Origin: Liolophura sinensis
Taxonomy: Eukaryota; Mollusca; Polyplacophora; Chitonida; Chitonidae
Assembly (NCBI RefSeq): GCF_032854445.1
Contig: NC_088302.1
Coordinates: 34,629,979 to 34,693,978, forward strand
Reading direction: 5' to 3'
DNA: 64,000 nt
The translations under genes were made by a program, and so were the position numbers. Shown in pieces: positions 39,101 through 45,899 of the stretch. The notes beneath the pieces are model-generated. The model had not been told where the DNA came from and did no database searches. It saw nothing but the letters and a program-made list of their open reading frames with translations. Numbering within the stretch: the first letter of the stretch is position 1; every line of letters starts with the position of its first letter.

Positions 39101-42100
39101 TTCATTTCAAAACCCATTTACCGCCTCCTGGTTTAAACACACTCTCTCCACACTATGTCTGCAATAATGTTCAAGTAAGGTTACACCATAATCGTTCATT
39201 CATTGTAAGGTGCCTGATCACAGGTGAATTTTTGCCAAAATGACTGAACAAGGACAGGTGTCCTATACTTCTTTTTTGTAAAAAGACTTTGGAACCCCAC
39301 TTACAAAAGAAGATGTTAATCTATAGCCAATCAAATTATCAATGGAAAAATATAAGGCAAGATGGGCATGTTACCTAGATAAAAATTAACACTGATAGGG
39401 AGTAATTACATCATTTGAAAACTCAGAAGAAAAAATGAAACTAACCTCCACCTTGGTGATCTCCCCCTGCTTCAGATAGACATCTGCCAACAGCAGAAGA
39501 ATTTCCTGGTTCTCAGGATTTTTATTGGTCATCTGAAAAGATCAAACTGTCAATTTTAAAGACCTGCACACTAAAAAAAGTTTAAGTGTCAAAGACGAAC
39601 ATTTATTACTTGATAGTCAAACTAACGACAGAGGGATTTGAGCCAATGACCTCACCAGTCAGGGGCTATTCAGATCTGGCAAATTACCAGTGAGGATCTT
39701 TAAGTGTATTTATATTTCTTATGAAATATAAGAAGAAAGAAAAAGCTTACCTCTTCAAGAAGAGTCGCTGCTTTCTTCAAAGTTAGTTCTGTCCGCTGAC
39801 AGATATAGCTCTTTATTGTCAGAAGGTTCAAATGATCCTCTACAAGACTATTTGGACAAGAAAGCCGTTTTTCTTTACTCTTCAGTTTTCCTATGGCTAA
39901 AATATTCAACCAAATACATCATAATTAATATGCAATACAGAATGTTTTTACATTAAGGGAATATTAATATGGAGGGTATATGAAGAACTTTTAATACAAG
40001 AGTTTTTGCTATTCAAATCATGCCAAAGAAAAAAAAAATTTCTTTTTCTTAGTAATTAAATGAAGAAATTCACAATTTTTAAATGGTAGGACACAAAGCA
40101 TGTGTGTACGTACCAATACAAGGACTCAGATTTTCAGTCATTCAATCAATACAGACTAATTTTAAACTCTGACCTTGTTCACAGGTGCTGATCACACCTT
40201 TGTAATCACAGAGACAGTTCAGTACTTCTGCCAGGTAAACATAGCCAGAGATAACTGATGGACAACTCTTGACACCTGGAAATGACAAGGAAAACACATT
40301 CTAAAGATACAATTATTTTCACAGATGCAGATGCATGACTGATATGTAAGTGTAAATGTAGCCTGAGTATAAGTCCATTTCTTCAACATAATTTTTATTG
40401 CAGATTCATGGCCTGAACGATTCAACGCATTTAGGAGACAGGCTCCAGAAAAGTCGTACATGTGAAGGTCTGCCAGCAAACCTGCATCTGGAGTACAACG
40501 TAAAATACCAATGAAATAAACTAAATAAATAAATAACTACCTTTAGTTAGGAAAGCTTGAGCTCTGGTGTAGTCTTTGTTAATCATGTTGAGAAAGCCTT
40601 CCCCCAACTTTAACACAGAGCTCTGGTTTCCCATTGTCCTCAGTCTCTCACACACAGCACCAACCTTCTCCGCTGATCTCTGTTTGAGCCCTGTGCATCG
40701 AAGTTAAACAAAGCTGAGCATAACAACTGAATGTATCACTTGTGCATTTGTGTAAGCACTTGTTGTCTTGTGGGATCCTCCAATAAAAGAATTCCATGGT
40801 GCAATGCGCATAGTGACAGACACACTCCAGAAGTTGCAAGTACAAGTCATCTATACAAAGCTATAAGTCCAACTCATACTTGCTTCTTCTCCAGTCGCAC
40901 ATTGGAAGGTCTGTCTGCAACCTGCTCGTGGGTTTCCCCTGGGCTCTGCTCGGTTTCTCCAACCACAATGCTGGCCGCCGTCGTATAAGAGAAACATTTC
41001 TCAGTACAGCGTTAAACACCAATAAATTCAGACAGTCAGAAAGACAGAGAGATGTACTGAGTATAAACATGTATATGTGGTCCAGATATCTATGTTTAAG
41101 ACAACCTGTATGGGCTTGTGGACTTCAGGGGACAAGATCTTTCCTATGCATATTCAGAAAAAAATCCACAATAAGTTAACAGGTTTTCACTTCAATTTAG
41201 AAGTGATGCAAAAGTAAAAGACTTACCTATTTGAGAATCCAGCTGAAGTTGTAGGACAGCCTCCAGAGGATAAGCACAGCTGGGGTAACAACTGCTGAGG
41301 CGATTACTTTCACTTTCCAATTCAGCATAATCATCACTCTGTTTCCAACATAAAGAAAACCAAACGTCATGCTTGTTTTAAAAACAACACGCAGAGAAAA
41401 AAACATTTTTTCATTGTATATATATCAACTTACTCTTGAAAATATAAAAATAAAATATGTTCCTTTTTTGCACAAGCTCTACATTTGTATGTATTACTAT
41501 TATGAAGTGAGAAATATTGTCATTTCTCACTTTTTGCAGTAACTTTAACTATATGACTGTATGAACAAGACTATTTCAGTTTCTCACCTTGTTTCGATAA
41601 CTATACATGTACGGCATATATTCAAGATTATCACCTTTCTCAGTAGCTCCAGGTATGGTTGTATGAACTGTTCCTGTTCCTGAGATTCGTCCGATGTCAG
41701 CATGACCTTGTAAGCCTCCAGTAACTGTTTACAGTATAATAATAAAATAATCTATAGTAAAATAATCTCGGGCTTATTCTATTCTTATCAAAATATTCCT
41801 ATGTCTCAGCTTCTTCTGGATGTATATGACTTTTAGAGTGGAAAGCCTCCTTCCCAAAAAAGTGTACCTATTATTCATTTGATCCTAAACCAAAGACCAA
41901 GCGCTGCAAAAATTTCCTCCAAATCTGTGTATAACCTTTTACCTAAAAGCAGCAGACAAACAATGGCAAAAATACCCCCCCACTGGTGAAGCTACTGTAA
42001 TTCTTCAACCTTTCAGCATGTTTGCAAGATGTTTATCCAAACATATTCTGAAGGCATTACACTGATAAAATTATACTTTCTGTGAAGCCCTAAAATTGGC

Positions 42101-45100
42101 CAATCCAAAATCAACTTTAAAATGTGCATCAATTGGACTAAAAGTTGTTCTTTCATATGCGAAAAGGTTGGGAAATAGGGTAATTATATTTATTTATTTA
42201 TTTATTTATTTATTTGATTGTTGTTTAATGCTATACTCCAGAATTTTTCACTTGTACACTGGTGGTCAGTTTTACAGGTGCAAGAAACCATAGTTCTTGT
42301 GCAAACCACCGATCAATGACAAAATCACTGACCATCTTTCCCCACACCAAATTGCTGGAAACCAAGTGGTCTTCAATGAACATCTGACAGCACAAAAGGT
42401 CACATGGGCATTGTCAACTGCTGGCTGGCACAAAGGCCCCAGAAGCAATGACAGCTAAGAAAGGTACAAATTTTTTGTCAAAGGGATTGAACCTGTACTG
42501 CTTGTGTCCACTGTCATTGAAAGGCAAGCACCTTTAACCACTCGACCACACTCCCACTTATTATGTGGAAAACAATGTGGATGCATTCCACAGATATTTT
42601 TATACTTTTGGTTTTTCAACACAAAGCTATGCTAGTATAATTCTTGAACATACCATGTTCTCCAAATCTGGTGTAAGTGACTGAGATGATCCTAACATGT
42701 TAGCGAGCTTCCTCCAGATGGGTTTCTGTTTTTCTGGGTCCGTGATAGCCTTCAGGGCCTTGTGATAACATGATGACGCCTGACAAAAATACACAGATGC
42801 TCTATCTACACATCCAAGGAAATACGTAGTGGTAACAGTTGCTTAAAACTGCACAGCTTAGAACAATCTGCTACAACTTTACTAATAACATGAGGTTCAA
42901 ATGGACAGATGTTTACATGTACTTTCTTTCATGGCCCATCAAAAAATACTCTTTTTCAATGAGAACTAAGTAGCTCTTTGCATGAGAATTGCATATTCAA
43001 GAATGCCTTTGATTCCACTTTGTGAGTGGCTTCTGTGCAACAGTTTCGGCTTCAAATATTGACAAATTTTGATTTTATATTCATTTTATGGTCCCATATA
43101 TGTGCATCACGTTCAAACACTGCCTTTATCCATGTATTGCACATTTAAGAATTTCTTTAATTCTGCTTTGTGATTGGTTTCCGTGCAAAATATGTACAGT
43201 TTAAAAAATTTTAAATTTTGTTTGCAGATTTATTTCATGGCCCCTTAAATGTACACTAAGTTCAAAAAACAGCTTATCCACGAAACTTTTGCACATTTAC
43301 CAATTTCTTTCATTCTGCTTTGCGATTTGCTTTTATGCAATATTCACGGCTTCAAATATTGACCAGTTTTGTTTTGGTCATGTCTTCCATGTGCATCAAG
43401 TTCAAAAGCCAGCTTTATCCAAGTATGTTTTGGGACACAAGGTATATCTTTTCCCCGGAGGTGGCCTCGGCATCATCACAAAGAATATACTATTTTGTAA
43501 CTACATGTAGTTTTGTATTTTAATACAATACATACCCTGTCCAGAGCCCCTAATTTGCTGTGCAGCTCAGCAAGCTTATTGATGGTCTCGATCCATTTCG
43601 CCTCCTCCCTTAAATCAATCAATCAATCAAAATCAAACTAAATATAAATGTAGTCAGATGACTGCTCATGTCACACTAAGAAATGCTAATTTACACTTTC
43701 TTGGATTTTTTTTTTTTTCGCAAGATGAGGAAGCTTGAGAAAAAATTTTTTTTAGAGAATGTACATTTAATTAGCCAATCCCCATCCTTTTCCTATCCCT
43801 TTAAACAATGCTTTTACACAGTCTGTGAGGTACAGACAAGCTCAGACAGGCAGTTTTTACAGTGGGATTCCAAATGACACCAAAATACACACTAAATATC
43901 TCACCCTTGATACAATGTGACTAGTTTCTCGTAGACAGGAACTAGAGCCTGGCTGTGCTCCTGCGTTGTAGACTTCTCATAAAAACTGCAGAGCCCCTGT
44001 GAATAAACAAAAAAATTTCATTAAAAAATTAAAGACGTGGTTCTGTATGACACTGAAGTCCACAATTAAGGAGCAACAAAAGGAAAAGGTAAACAACTTC
44101 TTTTTTACAAGAATGTTGAACAAGTGCAATGAAGTTTTATGTATTTCTAGGTATCCAAGAACAGCAGAGGCTTAATGTCAACATTATTTTGGTGATATCC
44201 CAACAATATCTCATATTTACTGTGCTGGCTCACTGGAACACAATGACAAGAATCCAGGTAAAATATCTTAGCTTATCACTGTATATTAACTCAGGTCAAC
44301 CAGTTCTTGATGTATTTATTTATTTATTTGATTGATGTTTTAGGCCATACTCAAGAATATTTCACTTATACAACGGCAGCCAGCAATATGGTGAGAGGAA
44401 AGAACCTGGGGGGAAACCCATGGCCACCTGCAGGTTGTTGCACACCTTCCCACGCACGGTCGGAGAGGAAGCCAGCATGAGCTGGATTTGAACTCACAGC
44501 GGCAGCAATGGTGAGAGGCTCCTGGGTCACTGCGCCGCACTGGCATGCTAACCCCCTTGGCCATGAAGGCCCCAGTTCTTGATCTGCATGCCAGATTCCA
44601 GGTTCAGAATTTTAAGTGCCTGAACCTGGTTATCTGACACAAACACTTTACACCACTTAGCTATCACAGCAATGTCAGCCCTTTCACTTTACCTGCCAAG
44701 CAAGGATTTGTTCTGGGGAAATCTCTGTGGCTTTCTCAAAAGCTTTAATGGCCTGGTCTGGCTGCTCTAAGCCCTCAGCGGCTACTCCAATAAACACTAG
44801 GGCATTGTAGTTGTCCTTGTCTGCTTTCAAAACAGCCTGGAAGAAAACATATATACACAACAGAATATAGAACTCTGATCACGTTAGGACCAGTCATAAC
44901 AGACTAAGGAACACACCCATTTTGTGCAGCTTAACTCTGCGATTTTTGAGGTACTATTATCACTTTTAGACAATTCCAACAAATTACAATCCAACCTATG
45001 AATTCATGTCAACAATTCATTACACTTTCTCGCTGGAGAAAAAGTATTATTACATGTAGCACTATTCTGGTTATAATTTCGGTGTATTTCTCATGAAATC

Positions 45101-45648
45101 AAATGACTCTTTGAAATGTTCTTTGTTAACAGCGGTATTTCGAAATATCGTGATGAGAATTTATATGTTACATGTAGAACCAGGTCTAACAATTATATGC
45201 ATGAGTTTTGAGAGAAGAATGGAAACTTCCAAATTCCTCAAGACATGGAATTTTTTTAACACAATCGAAACACACTGCTTTGGGTGGGTAAACTTACAGA
45301 ATCTTTAAGGAAATCAATAAAAATTGTTCAAACTGCTTTCAGATATTATGTACCGGTAGGTCATTTTCCCAAAATTTTCCCAGTACATGAAAGTAATTCA
45401 TACCAATACAACATATATATCTACAATCTACAATTAAAAAAAAATTTAAGAGAAGATTTTTAAATTAACAGAAAATATATTTCTGTTAAAGTGTGTCCTG
45501 TTAGAAATCTGTGTACAGTTTAAAGCAGTGCTGATCAATGTAAAGTCTTCATACACACCTTACAGTTTCTCAAAGCTTCCTTGAAGTCTTTCTGGCGTAT
45601 AGCTTCACGAGCTGCCTTCAGGGTTGACTTGATTTCTTTGGCATCCAT
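3637..45648 (-). CDS. SKIC3: SKI complex subunit 3 (TPR scaffold, TTC37), complete 43-exon gene
   Basis: This gene encodes the tetratricopeptide scaffold of the SKI complex, which in animals holds the helicase SKIC2 and the WD40 protein SKIC8 and feeds mRNA to the cytoplasmic exosome for 3'-5' decay. I assembled 43 coding exons by eye; every junction has GT/AG and compatible phase, and the conceptual protein (about 1579 aa) aligns end to end with my recollection of human TTC37 (1564 aa). It begins [17 protein letters not shown], like the human MSSKEVKTALKSARDAI, and ends at a TGA at 3637-3639. The start ATG is at 45646-45648. TPR-type helices run throughout, for example [20 protein letters not shown] near residue 40 and [16 protein letters not shown] near residue 865. 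Exons 32 and 35 each need a one-base correction to stay in frame. Exon coordinates are in the three following entries. Identification is firm; exact splice choices in the repeat-filled introns are inferred. Confidence 0.95.
4735..5305 (-). mobile_element. SINE copy with a 22-bp minisatellite grown inside it
   Basis: The left part (TTTATTTATTGGTGTTTAAC, then AGCCAGTATTATGCCGG) and the right part (CATGACCATCTGCGGGTTGC to TGCATTGGTGAGAGGC) are the two ends of the common SINE read in reverse. Between them, at about 4839-5168, some 15 copies of GGCAGTACATGGGAGGAAAA-type units occupy the place of the normal GTGGGAGGAAACCGGGCAGA segment. The unit is evidently derived from that segment. All six frames look open here only because of the repeat. 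Confidence 0.85.
5315..5435. repeat. Three short copies of an ATATGCCCTCAATGTGGCTG motif
   Basis: ATATGCCCTCAA(T/C)GTGG recurs at 5319, 5358 and 5401 with spacers of about 40 bases, next to the SINE with the internal minisatellite. No gene is evident. Confidence 0.7.
7285..10757 (-). repeat. 147-bp satellite-like array, about 23 copies, made of SKIC3 exon 38 end plus 5' splice site
   Basis: The unit on the minus strand carries GTAGAAATCCAC to ATCTCTGAG (exon 38 residues [20 protein letters not shown] and ISE), then the donor GTAGGTGTG and about 70 intronic bases. The genuine exon is 10757-10651, and copies continue to about 7285. Spacing measured from 8454 to 8601 to 8748 is 147 bp. A block of nine to ten units (around 7.6-8.3 kb) recurs around 9.0-9.7 kb with an offset near 1.32-1.47 kb, a higher-order duplication. 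Several copies change SEE to SKE, and some read TAA within the module. Confidence 0.95.
10850..11795 (+). mobile_element. LTR-retrotransposon remnant (two TATA-bearing repeats around a short interior)
   Basis: A segment starting TGACCCAGTTAGGCAGAACA at 10850 recurs at 11699 as TGACCCAGTTACACAGAACA, and both continue with CACCCCTCTCCTGG and a TATATAAGCGCAACAAA box (10905, 11754). The first repeat may extend to about 11307, after which TTTGGTGGCAGTGGTGGGAT looks like a primer-binding site and leader. Only about 390 bases of interior remain, with an open frame at 11360-11701 that could be a gag start but has no recognisable domain. The second repeat loses similarity near 11775. I read it as a heavily deleted or miniature LTR element inside the SKIC3 intron between exons 37 and 38. 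Confidence 0.6.
10905..10911 (+). promoter_or_regulatory. TATA box in the LTR-like repeat
   Basis: TATATAA in GGAGTTTATATAAGCGC is conserved in the second repeat at 11754-11760. It would drive plus-strand transcription of the element, antisense to SKIC3. Confidence 0.5.
12265..12705. repeat. Composite GCTACTGATTTATTGCCTG repeat, about 116-bp higher-order unit
   Basis: A basic 20-25-bp motif (GATTTATTGCCTGCGAGGCT) varies, and a longer block including GATTGACTGCTACTG and GACTAATTTATTGCCC recurs three times (about 12370, 12488, 12610). It lies in the SKIC3 intron between exons 37 and 38. Just upstream (about 12210-12256) is a fragment resembling the tRNA-like head of the common SINE. Confidence 0.85.
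14150..16853 (-). repeat. 68-bp minisatellite, about 39 copies, made of SKIC3 exon 35 end plus 5' splice site
   Basis: The unit on the minus strand reads exon end (ACATATGCTAAA), donor GTAAGTAC, then about 25 intronic bases and back to AGCTTGTATGGAGACAG, which is again exon 35 sequence. The copy at 16814-16853 is the real exon end; the others run downstream through the intron with a degenerate edge at 14150-14216. Variation is confined to a few positions (CATATG/CATATTC/CATATTTG; TTCATA/TTGATA/TTCGTTT), whose combinations recur in blocks, a sign of multi-unit amplification. Nearly every copy keeps GTAAGT. Confidence 0.95.
17360..17515 (-). mobile_element. Truncated copy of the common tRNA-headed SINE
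   Basis: Reading ATTTATTTGATTGGTTTTTT, ACGCCGTACTCAAGAATATT and GCTGGGAGGAAACCAGG to GTTGCTGCCAGACTC, it matches the 3' two thirds of the family; the tRNA-like head is missing. It lies in the intron between SKIC3 exons 34 and 35. Confidence 0.85.
17563..30991 (-). CDS. SKIC3: SKIC3 exons 17-34 (central TPR superhelix)
   Basis: Exons in transcript order: 30991-30884, 30382-30298, 29205-29174, 28555-28455, 27635-27533, 27149-27057, 26403-26308, 26069-25858, 24689-24628, 24082-24026, 23013-22945, 22462-22388, 21559-21418, 20159-20066, 19364-19284, 18714-18588, 18091-17968, 17734-17563. They cover roughly residues 564-1175. The best conserved stretches are [63 protein letters not shown] and DLFRHTTEL, each nearly the human sequence. 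Exon 19 is a 32-nt micro-exon (encoding [10 protein letters not shown] plus two bases) needed to restore phase between exons 18 and 20. Exon 32 has 127 nt where 128 are needed, so its two halves are in different frames. Exon 27 has a decayed partial copy in the intron before it. Confidence 0.93.
18955..19050 (-). mobile_element. SINE tRNA-like head fragment
   Basis: GACTGCATTGGTGAGAAGCT, CCTGAGTCATTGTGCTG and CTTGGCCACAGAGG correspond to the 5' (tRNA-like) part of the family in reverse. A poly-purine/pyrimidine ACCCCCACCCC run follows (19048-19075). Confidence 0.65.
19680..19870 (-). mobile_element. SINE copy, head truncated
   Basis: ATTTGATTGGTGTTTTACAC, CCGTACTCAAGAATATTTCA and GTGGGAGGAAACCGGGC to GGCTGGAGAGGAAACCAGCA match the family closely. 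It is intronic in SKIC3 (exons 30-31) on the same strand as the gene. Confidence 0.88.
20447..21217 (+). mobile_element. Non-autonomous element with GGGTCCACG terminal inverted repeats
   Basis: The left end reads AGGGGTCCACGTTAG and the right end GTCGCGTGGACCCTGG, so short inverted repeats enclose 770 bases without an open frame. After the left end come a small hairpin (GTCC...GGAC), ATTATTATTATTTTTATTC and an AATATCTCGAAAA stretch. This layout mirrors the right end of the element at 31.85-33.24 kb in opposite orientation, so the two may belong to one broad group. It lies in the intron between SKIC3 exons 29 and 30. Confidence 0.6.
22055..22250 (+). mobile_element. SINE copy, plus orientation
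   Basis: GGCAGCAACCTGCGGATGGT, CATAATGCTGGCCATCGTCG and AAATATTCTTTGAGTACAGC to AATCAAATGAATAAAT match the 3' body. The head side (22055-22120) is diverged. Confidence 0.85.
22970..23296 (-). repeat. 177-bp-offset tandem duplication of SKIC3 exon 27 edge plus SINE piece
   Basis: Bases 22970-23119 recur at 23147-23296 with about three substitutions. The duplicated segment has the first 44 bases of exon 27, its acceptor (second copy with AG complement at 23191-23192) and a fragment of the common SINE. The extra exon part runs from 23190 to about 23147; the bases after it (AG/GTGTAG) are a poor donor that would shift frame, so it looks like a decaying pseudo-exon. Bases 23120-23146 between the copies are not clearly homologous. 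Confidence 0.85.
23222..23405 (-). mobile_element. SINE copy within the exon 27 duplication
   Basis: ATCTGATTGGTATTTTACGT, CAACTCAAGAATATTTCACT and GTGGGGAAAAACCGAGCAGA to CGTTTGGCAGCCCTTCC match the family. The first 75 bases are also present at 23045-23119 because the 177-bp duplication copied them. The following intron sequence (23410-24020) shows no gene. Confidence 0.85.
24886..25075. repeat. 32-bp minisatellite, about six copies
   Basis: GTGAAATGCATTCTATTCAT followed by CTCTTATTATAT is repeated almost perfectly, in the intron between SKIC3 exons 24 and 25. No splice-site sequence is included in the unit. Confidence 0.95.
25255..25765. repeat. Unclassified intronic repeat with inverted GTGGGGTGGGACATCA ends
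   Basis: GTGGGGTGGGACATCA at 25265-25280 is mirrored by TGATGTCTCACCCCAC at 25361-25376 (15 of 16 bases). The GC-richer sequence and the following stretch to about 25.76 kb look unlike the neighbouring intron. The family is not recognised. Confidence 0.4.
27690..27845 (+). mobile_element. SINE copy, plus orientation
   Basis: TTCGTGGGAAGGTCTGTCAG, TTTCCTCTCACCATAAAGC and GTGAAATATTCTTGAGCATG to CCAATCAAATAAATAAC match the 3' body of the family, between SKIC3 exons 20 and 21. Confidence 0.85.
28570..28835 (-). mobile_element. Full-length tRNA-headed SINE
   Basis: Read on the minus strand the element begins with GTGGCTCAGTTGGATAG (pol III A-box type) and has GTGAGTTCAAGTCC (B-box type) about 50 bases later. 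The conserved body follows (ACCTGCGGATGGTCGTGGGT, CATAATGCTGGCTGCC, TATTCTCGAGTACAGCG) and the AATCAAATAAAA-type tail. It is the best copy for defining the family, which I do not name. It lies directly next to SKIC3 exon 20. Confidence 0.92.
29720..30033 (+). pseudogene. Decayed Tc1/mariner transposase C-terminal fragment
   Basis: The plus strand from 29733 reads [20 protein letters not shown] and then [20 protein letters not shown], the familiar QDNAPPH...SPDLNPIEHLW part of Tc1-type transposases. A frameshift near 29880 leads to [19 protein letters not shown], a TAG at 29953-29955, and then ITCLINTMQ...KHGGYTKF with its own stop at 30031-30033, matching the RARGGHTRY terminus. The second catalytic aspartate reads G and SPDL reads SLDL, so it is dead. 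It sits in the SKIC3 intron before exon 19, on the opposite strand. I see no terminal repeats. Confidence 0.75.
30715..30835 (+). mobile_element. Degenerate SINE 3' fragment
   Basis: AACCTGCGGGGGTCATGGCT, GTGAAATACTCTGGATACGG and AAACATCAGTCAAATAAATA are diverged family text. Confidence 0.75.
31250..31555. repeat. 25-bp minisatellite (GAGTTACTAACCAGTTCTCTA)
   Basis: About a dozen full and shortened copies of TTACTAACCAGTTCTCTAATCTGAG lie in the intron between SKIC3 exons 16 and 17. Some copies lack the AATCT piece. Confidence 0.9.
31748..34390. repeat. 53-bp minisatellite (GATGCCCTACCCAATTACAG), about 25 copies, split by an insertion
   Basis: Two copies at 31748-31860 and about 23 at 33243-34388 share ATGCCCTACCCAATTACAG, CTAGCATCAGGCCAACAACA and ACAATA. 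The array is interrupted by a 1.4-kb element, so the array is older than the insertion. Copies near 34150-34300 form a sub-family reading CCCGACTACAGTATACAAAC. Confidence 0.95.
31853..33243 (-). mobile_element. Non-autonomous element inserted in the 53-bp array, hairpin-rich ends
   Basis: The insertion is delimited by the minisatellite on both sides. One end has the hairpin GGATCTGC-GAATA-GCAGATCC (about 31862-31882) and then CCGGGATCCCGG; the other has GGGATCCCGTTC-GGGA-GAACGGGATCCC (about 33215-33242). Next to the latter is a poly(A)/(AAT)n tract (33148-33190) and text such as TTCAGTGGTTCTTGAGAAGA. There is no long open frame. A short shared terminal GGGATCCCG suggests terminal inverted repeats, but the class is not recognised. 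Confidence 0.65.
34722..35252. repeat. 44-bp minisatellite (ACCATGATAGCCAATGCTAC), about 12 copies
   Basis: The unit ACCATGATAGCCAATGCTAC plus ATGCACATTATACATGTACCCCTT repeats just downstream (in transcript order) of SKIC3 exon 16. It contains no exon sequence. Open frames through it on the plus strand are by-products of the repeat. Confidence 0.95.
35285..45648 (-). CDS. SKIC3: SKIC3 exons 1-16 (N-terminal third)
   Basis: Coding exons in transcript order: 45648-45559, 44836-44693, 43996-43905, 43608-43536, 42779-42654, 41724-41635, 41338-41227, 40690-40541, 40275-40174, 39896-39751, 39532-39446, 38916-38810, 38261-38123, 37683-37604, 36525-36426, 35337-35285. They encode about residues 1-564. 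Exon 1 gives the N-terminal helix pair up to NCK; exon 2 completes the first TPR ([17 protein letters not shown]). Exons 3-7 match the helical region ending in the human IYPTVQYPLEV segment (here [15 protein letters not shown]). Exons 8-16 continue the TPR superhelix ([41 protein letters not shown]). All donors are GT and acceptors AG. Exon 12 is flanked upstream by an 84-bp tandem copy of its own acceptor and 5' part (see separate entry). Confidence 0.93.
35338..36425. other. SKIC3 intron 15: no recognised element
   Basis: The intron between exons 15 and 16 is unique-looking AT-rich sequence. The same is true of the introns at 36526-37603 and 39897-40173, and of 46.0-46.4 kb upstream of the gene. 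Confidence 0.5.
38861..39034 (-). repeat. 84-bp tandem duplication of the SKIC3 exon 12 acceptor edge
   Basis: Bases 38861-38944 are repeated at 38945-39028 with two substitutions, followed by six more bases of the unit. The unit holds the acceptor AG and the first 57 bases of exon 12. In the extra copy one change turns AATGTGAATG into AATGTGAGTG, a strong 5' splice site. The result is a potential exon at 39000-38956 of exactly 45 nt, phase 0 at both ends, that would repeat 15 residues ([15 protein letters not shown]) in frame between exons 11 and 12. Confidence 0.9.
40478..40540 (+). mobile_element. SINE tail fragment
   Basis: GCAAACCTGCATCTGGAGTA joins directly to CAACGTAAAATACCAATGAA and an AAATAAATAAAT tail, so an internal part of the SINE is deleted. 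It abuts SKIC3 exon 8. Confidence 0.65.
40895..41030 (+). mobile_element. SINE copy, plus orientation
   Basis: TTGGAAGGTCTGTCTGCAAC, GGGTTTCCCCTGGGCTCTGC and CACAATGCTGGCCGCCGTCG to GTTAAACACCAATAAAT match the 3' body, between SKIC3 exons 7 and 8. Confidence 0.85.
42185..42560 (-). mobile_element. SINE with a tRNA-Ser-like head
   Basis: The minus strand begins GTGGGAGTGTGGTCGAGTGG then TTAAAGGTGCTTGCC, like the 5' half of a type II (Ser) tRNA, with CAGGTTCAATCCC as B-box. Its tail (AAATTCTGGAGTATAGC, ending in TTTATTTA repeats on the plus strand) is like the common family's tail. So a different head is joined to a related tail. Similar but more diverged copies are at 54075-54385 and 58175-58400. 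Confidence 0.75.
42905..43450. repeat. Three diverged tandem copies of an about 150-bp unit
   Basis: TGCATATTCAAGAATGCCTT at 42990, TGCACATTTAAGAATTTCTT near 43138 and TGCACATTTACCAATTTCTT at 43290 start copies 148-152 bases apart. Each continues with ATTC(T/C)(G/A)CTTTG(T/C)GA and later with TTCAAATATTGAC or GTTCAAA. The copies differ at perhaps a quarter of positions, so this is much older than the other arrays. It lies in the intron between SKIC3 exons 4 and 5. Confidence 0.7.
44312..44578 (-). mobile_element. Full-length tRNA-headed SINE
   Basis: It runs from TTGATTGATGTTTTAGGCCA to GCATGCTAACCCCCTTGGCC, including the whole body (GGGGAAACCCATGGCCACCT, GAGGAAGCCAGCATGAGCTG) and the tRNA-like head with GTGAGTTCAAATCC on the minus strand. 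It is intronic between SKIC3 exons 2 and 3. Confidence 0.9.
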
Positions 45649-45690
45649 AATTGTCTGTAGCCTGTGTTCCACTACCACTGTGTGCTCTGT
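45649..45690 (-). other. SKIC3: Probable SKIC3 5' untranslated exon part
   Basis: Upstream of the start ATG the minus strand reads without a stop back to a good acceptor (TTTGAAACAG, with the AG complement at 45691-45692). This suggests that a non-coding first exon lies further upstream, between about 45.9 and 47 kb, and is spliced here. I could not locate that first exon or a core promoter motif. Confidence 0.4.
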
Positions 45691-45899
45691 CTGTTTCAAA
45701 TATAAAGAGTTACAAGTTGTCAGTCCACATTCATGTTTCAAACACACACATTCTTCCACATGTAACAGAGTAAACTGGCCTGATATGTGGAAAAAGTAGG
45801 AATTCTCAGGTATAATGTATGATTCTAGTTTTACAGGATAACCAATAGAATAAACCCAGAGACACATATTTTGAAATCAAAATATTTCACAGGTTTTTA

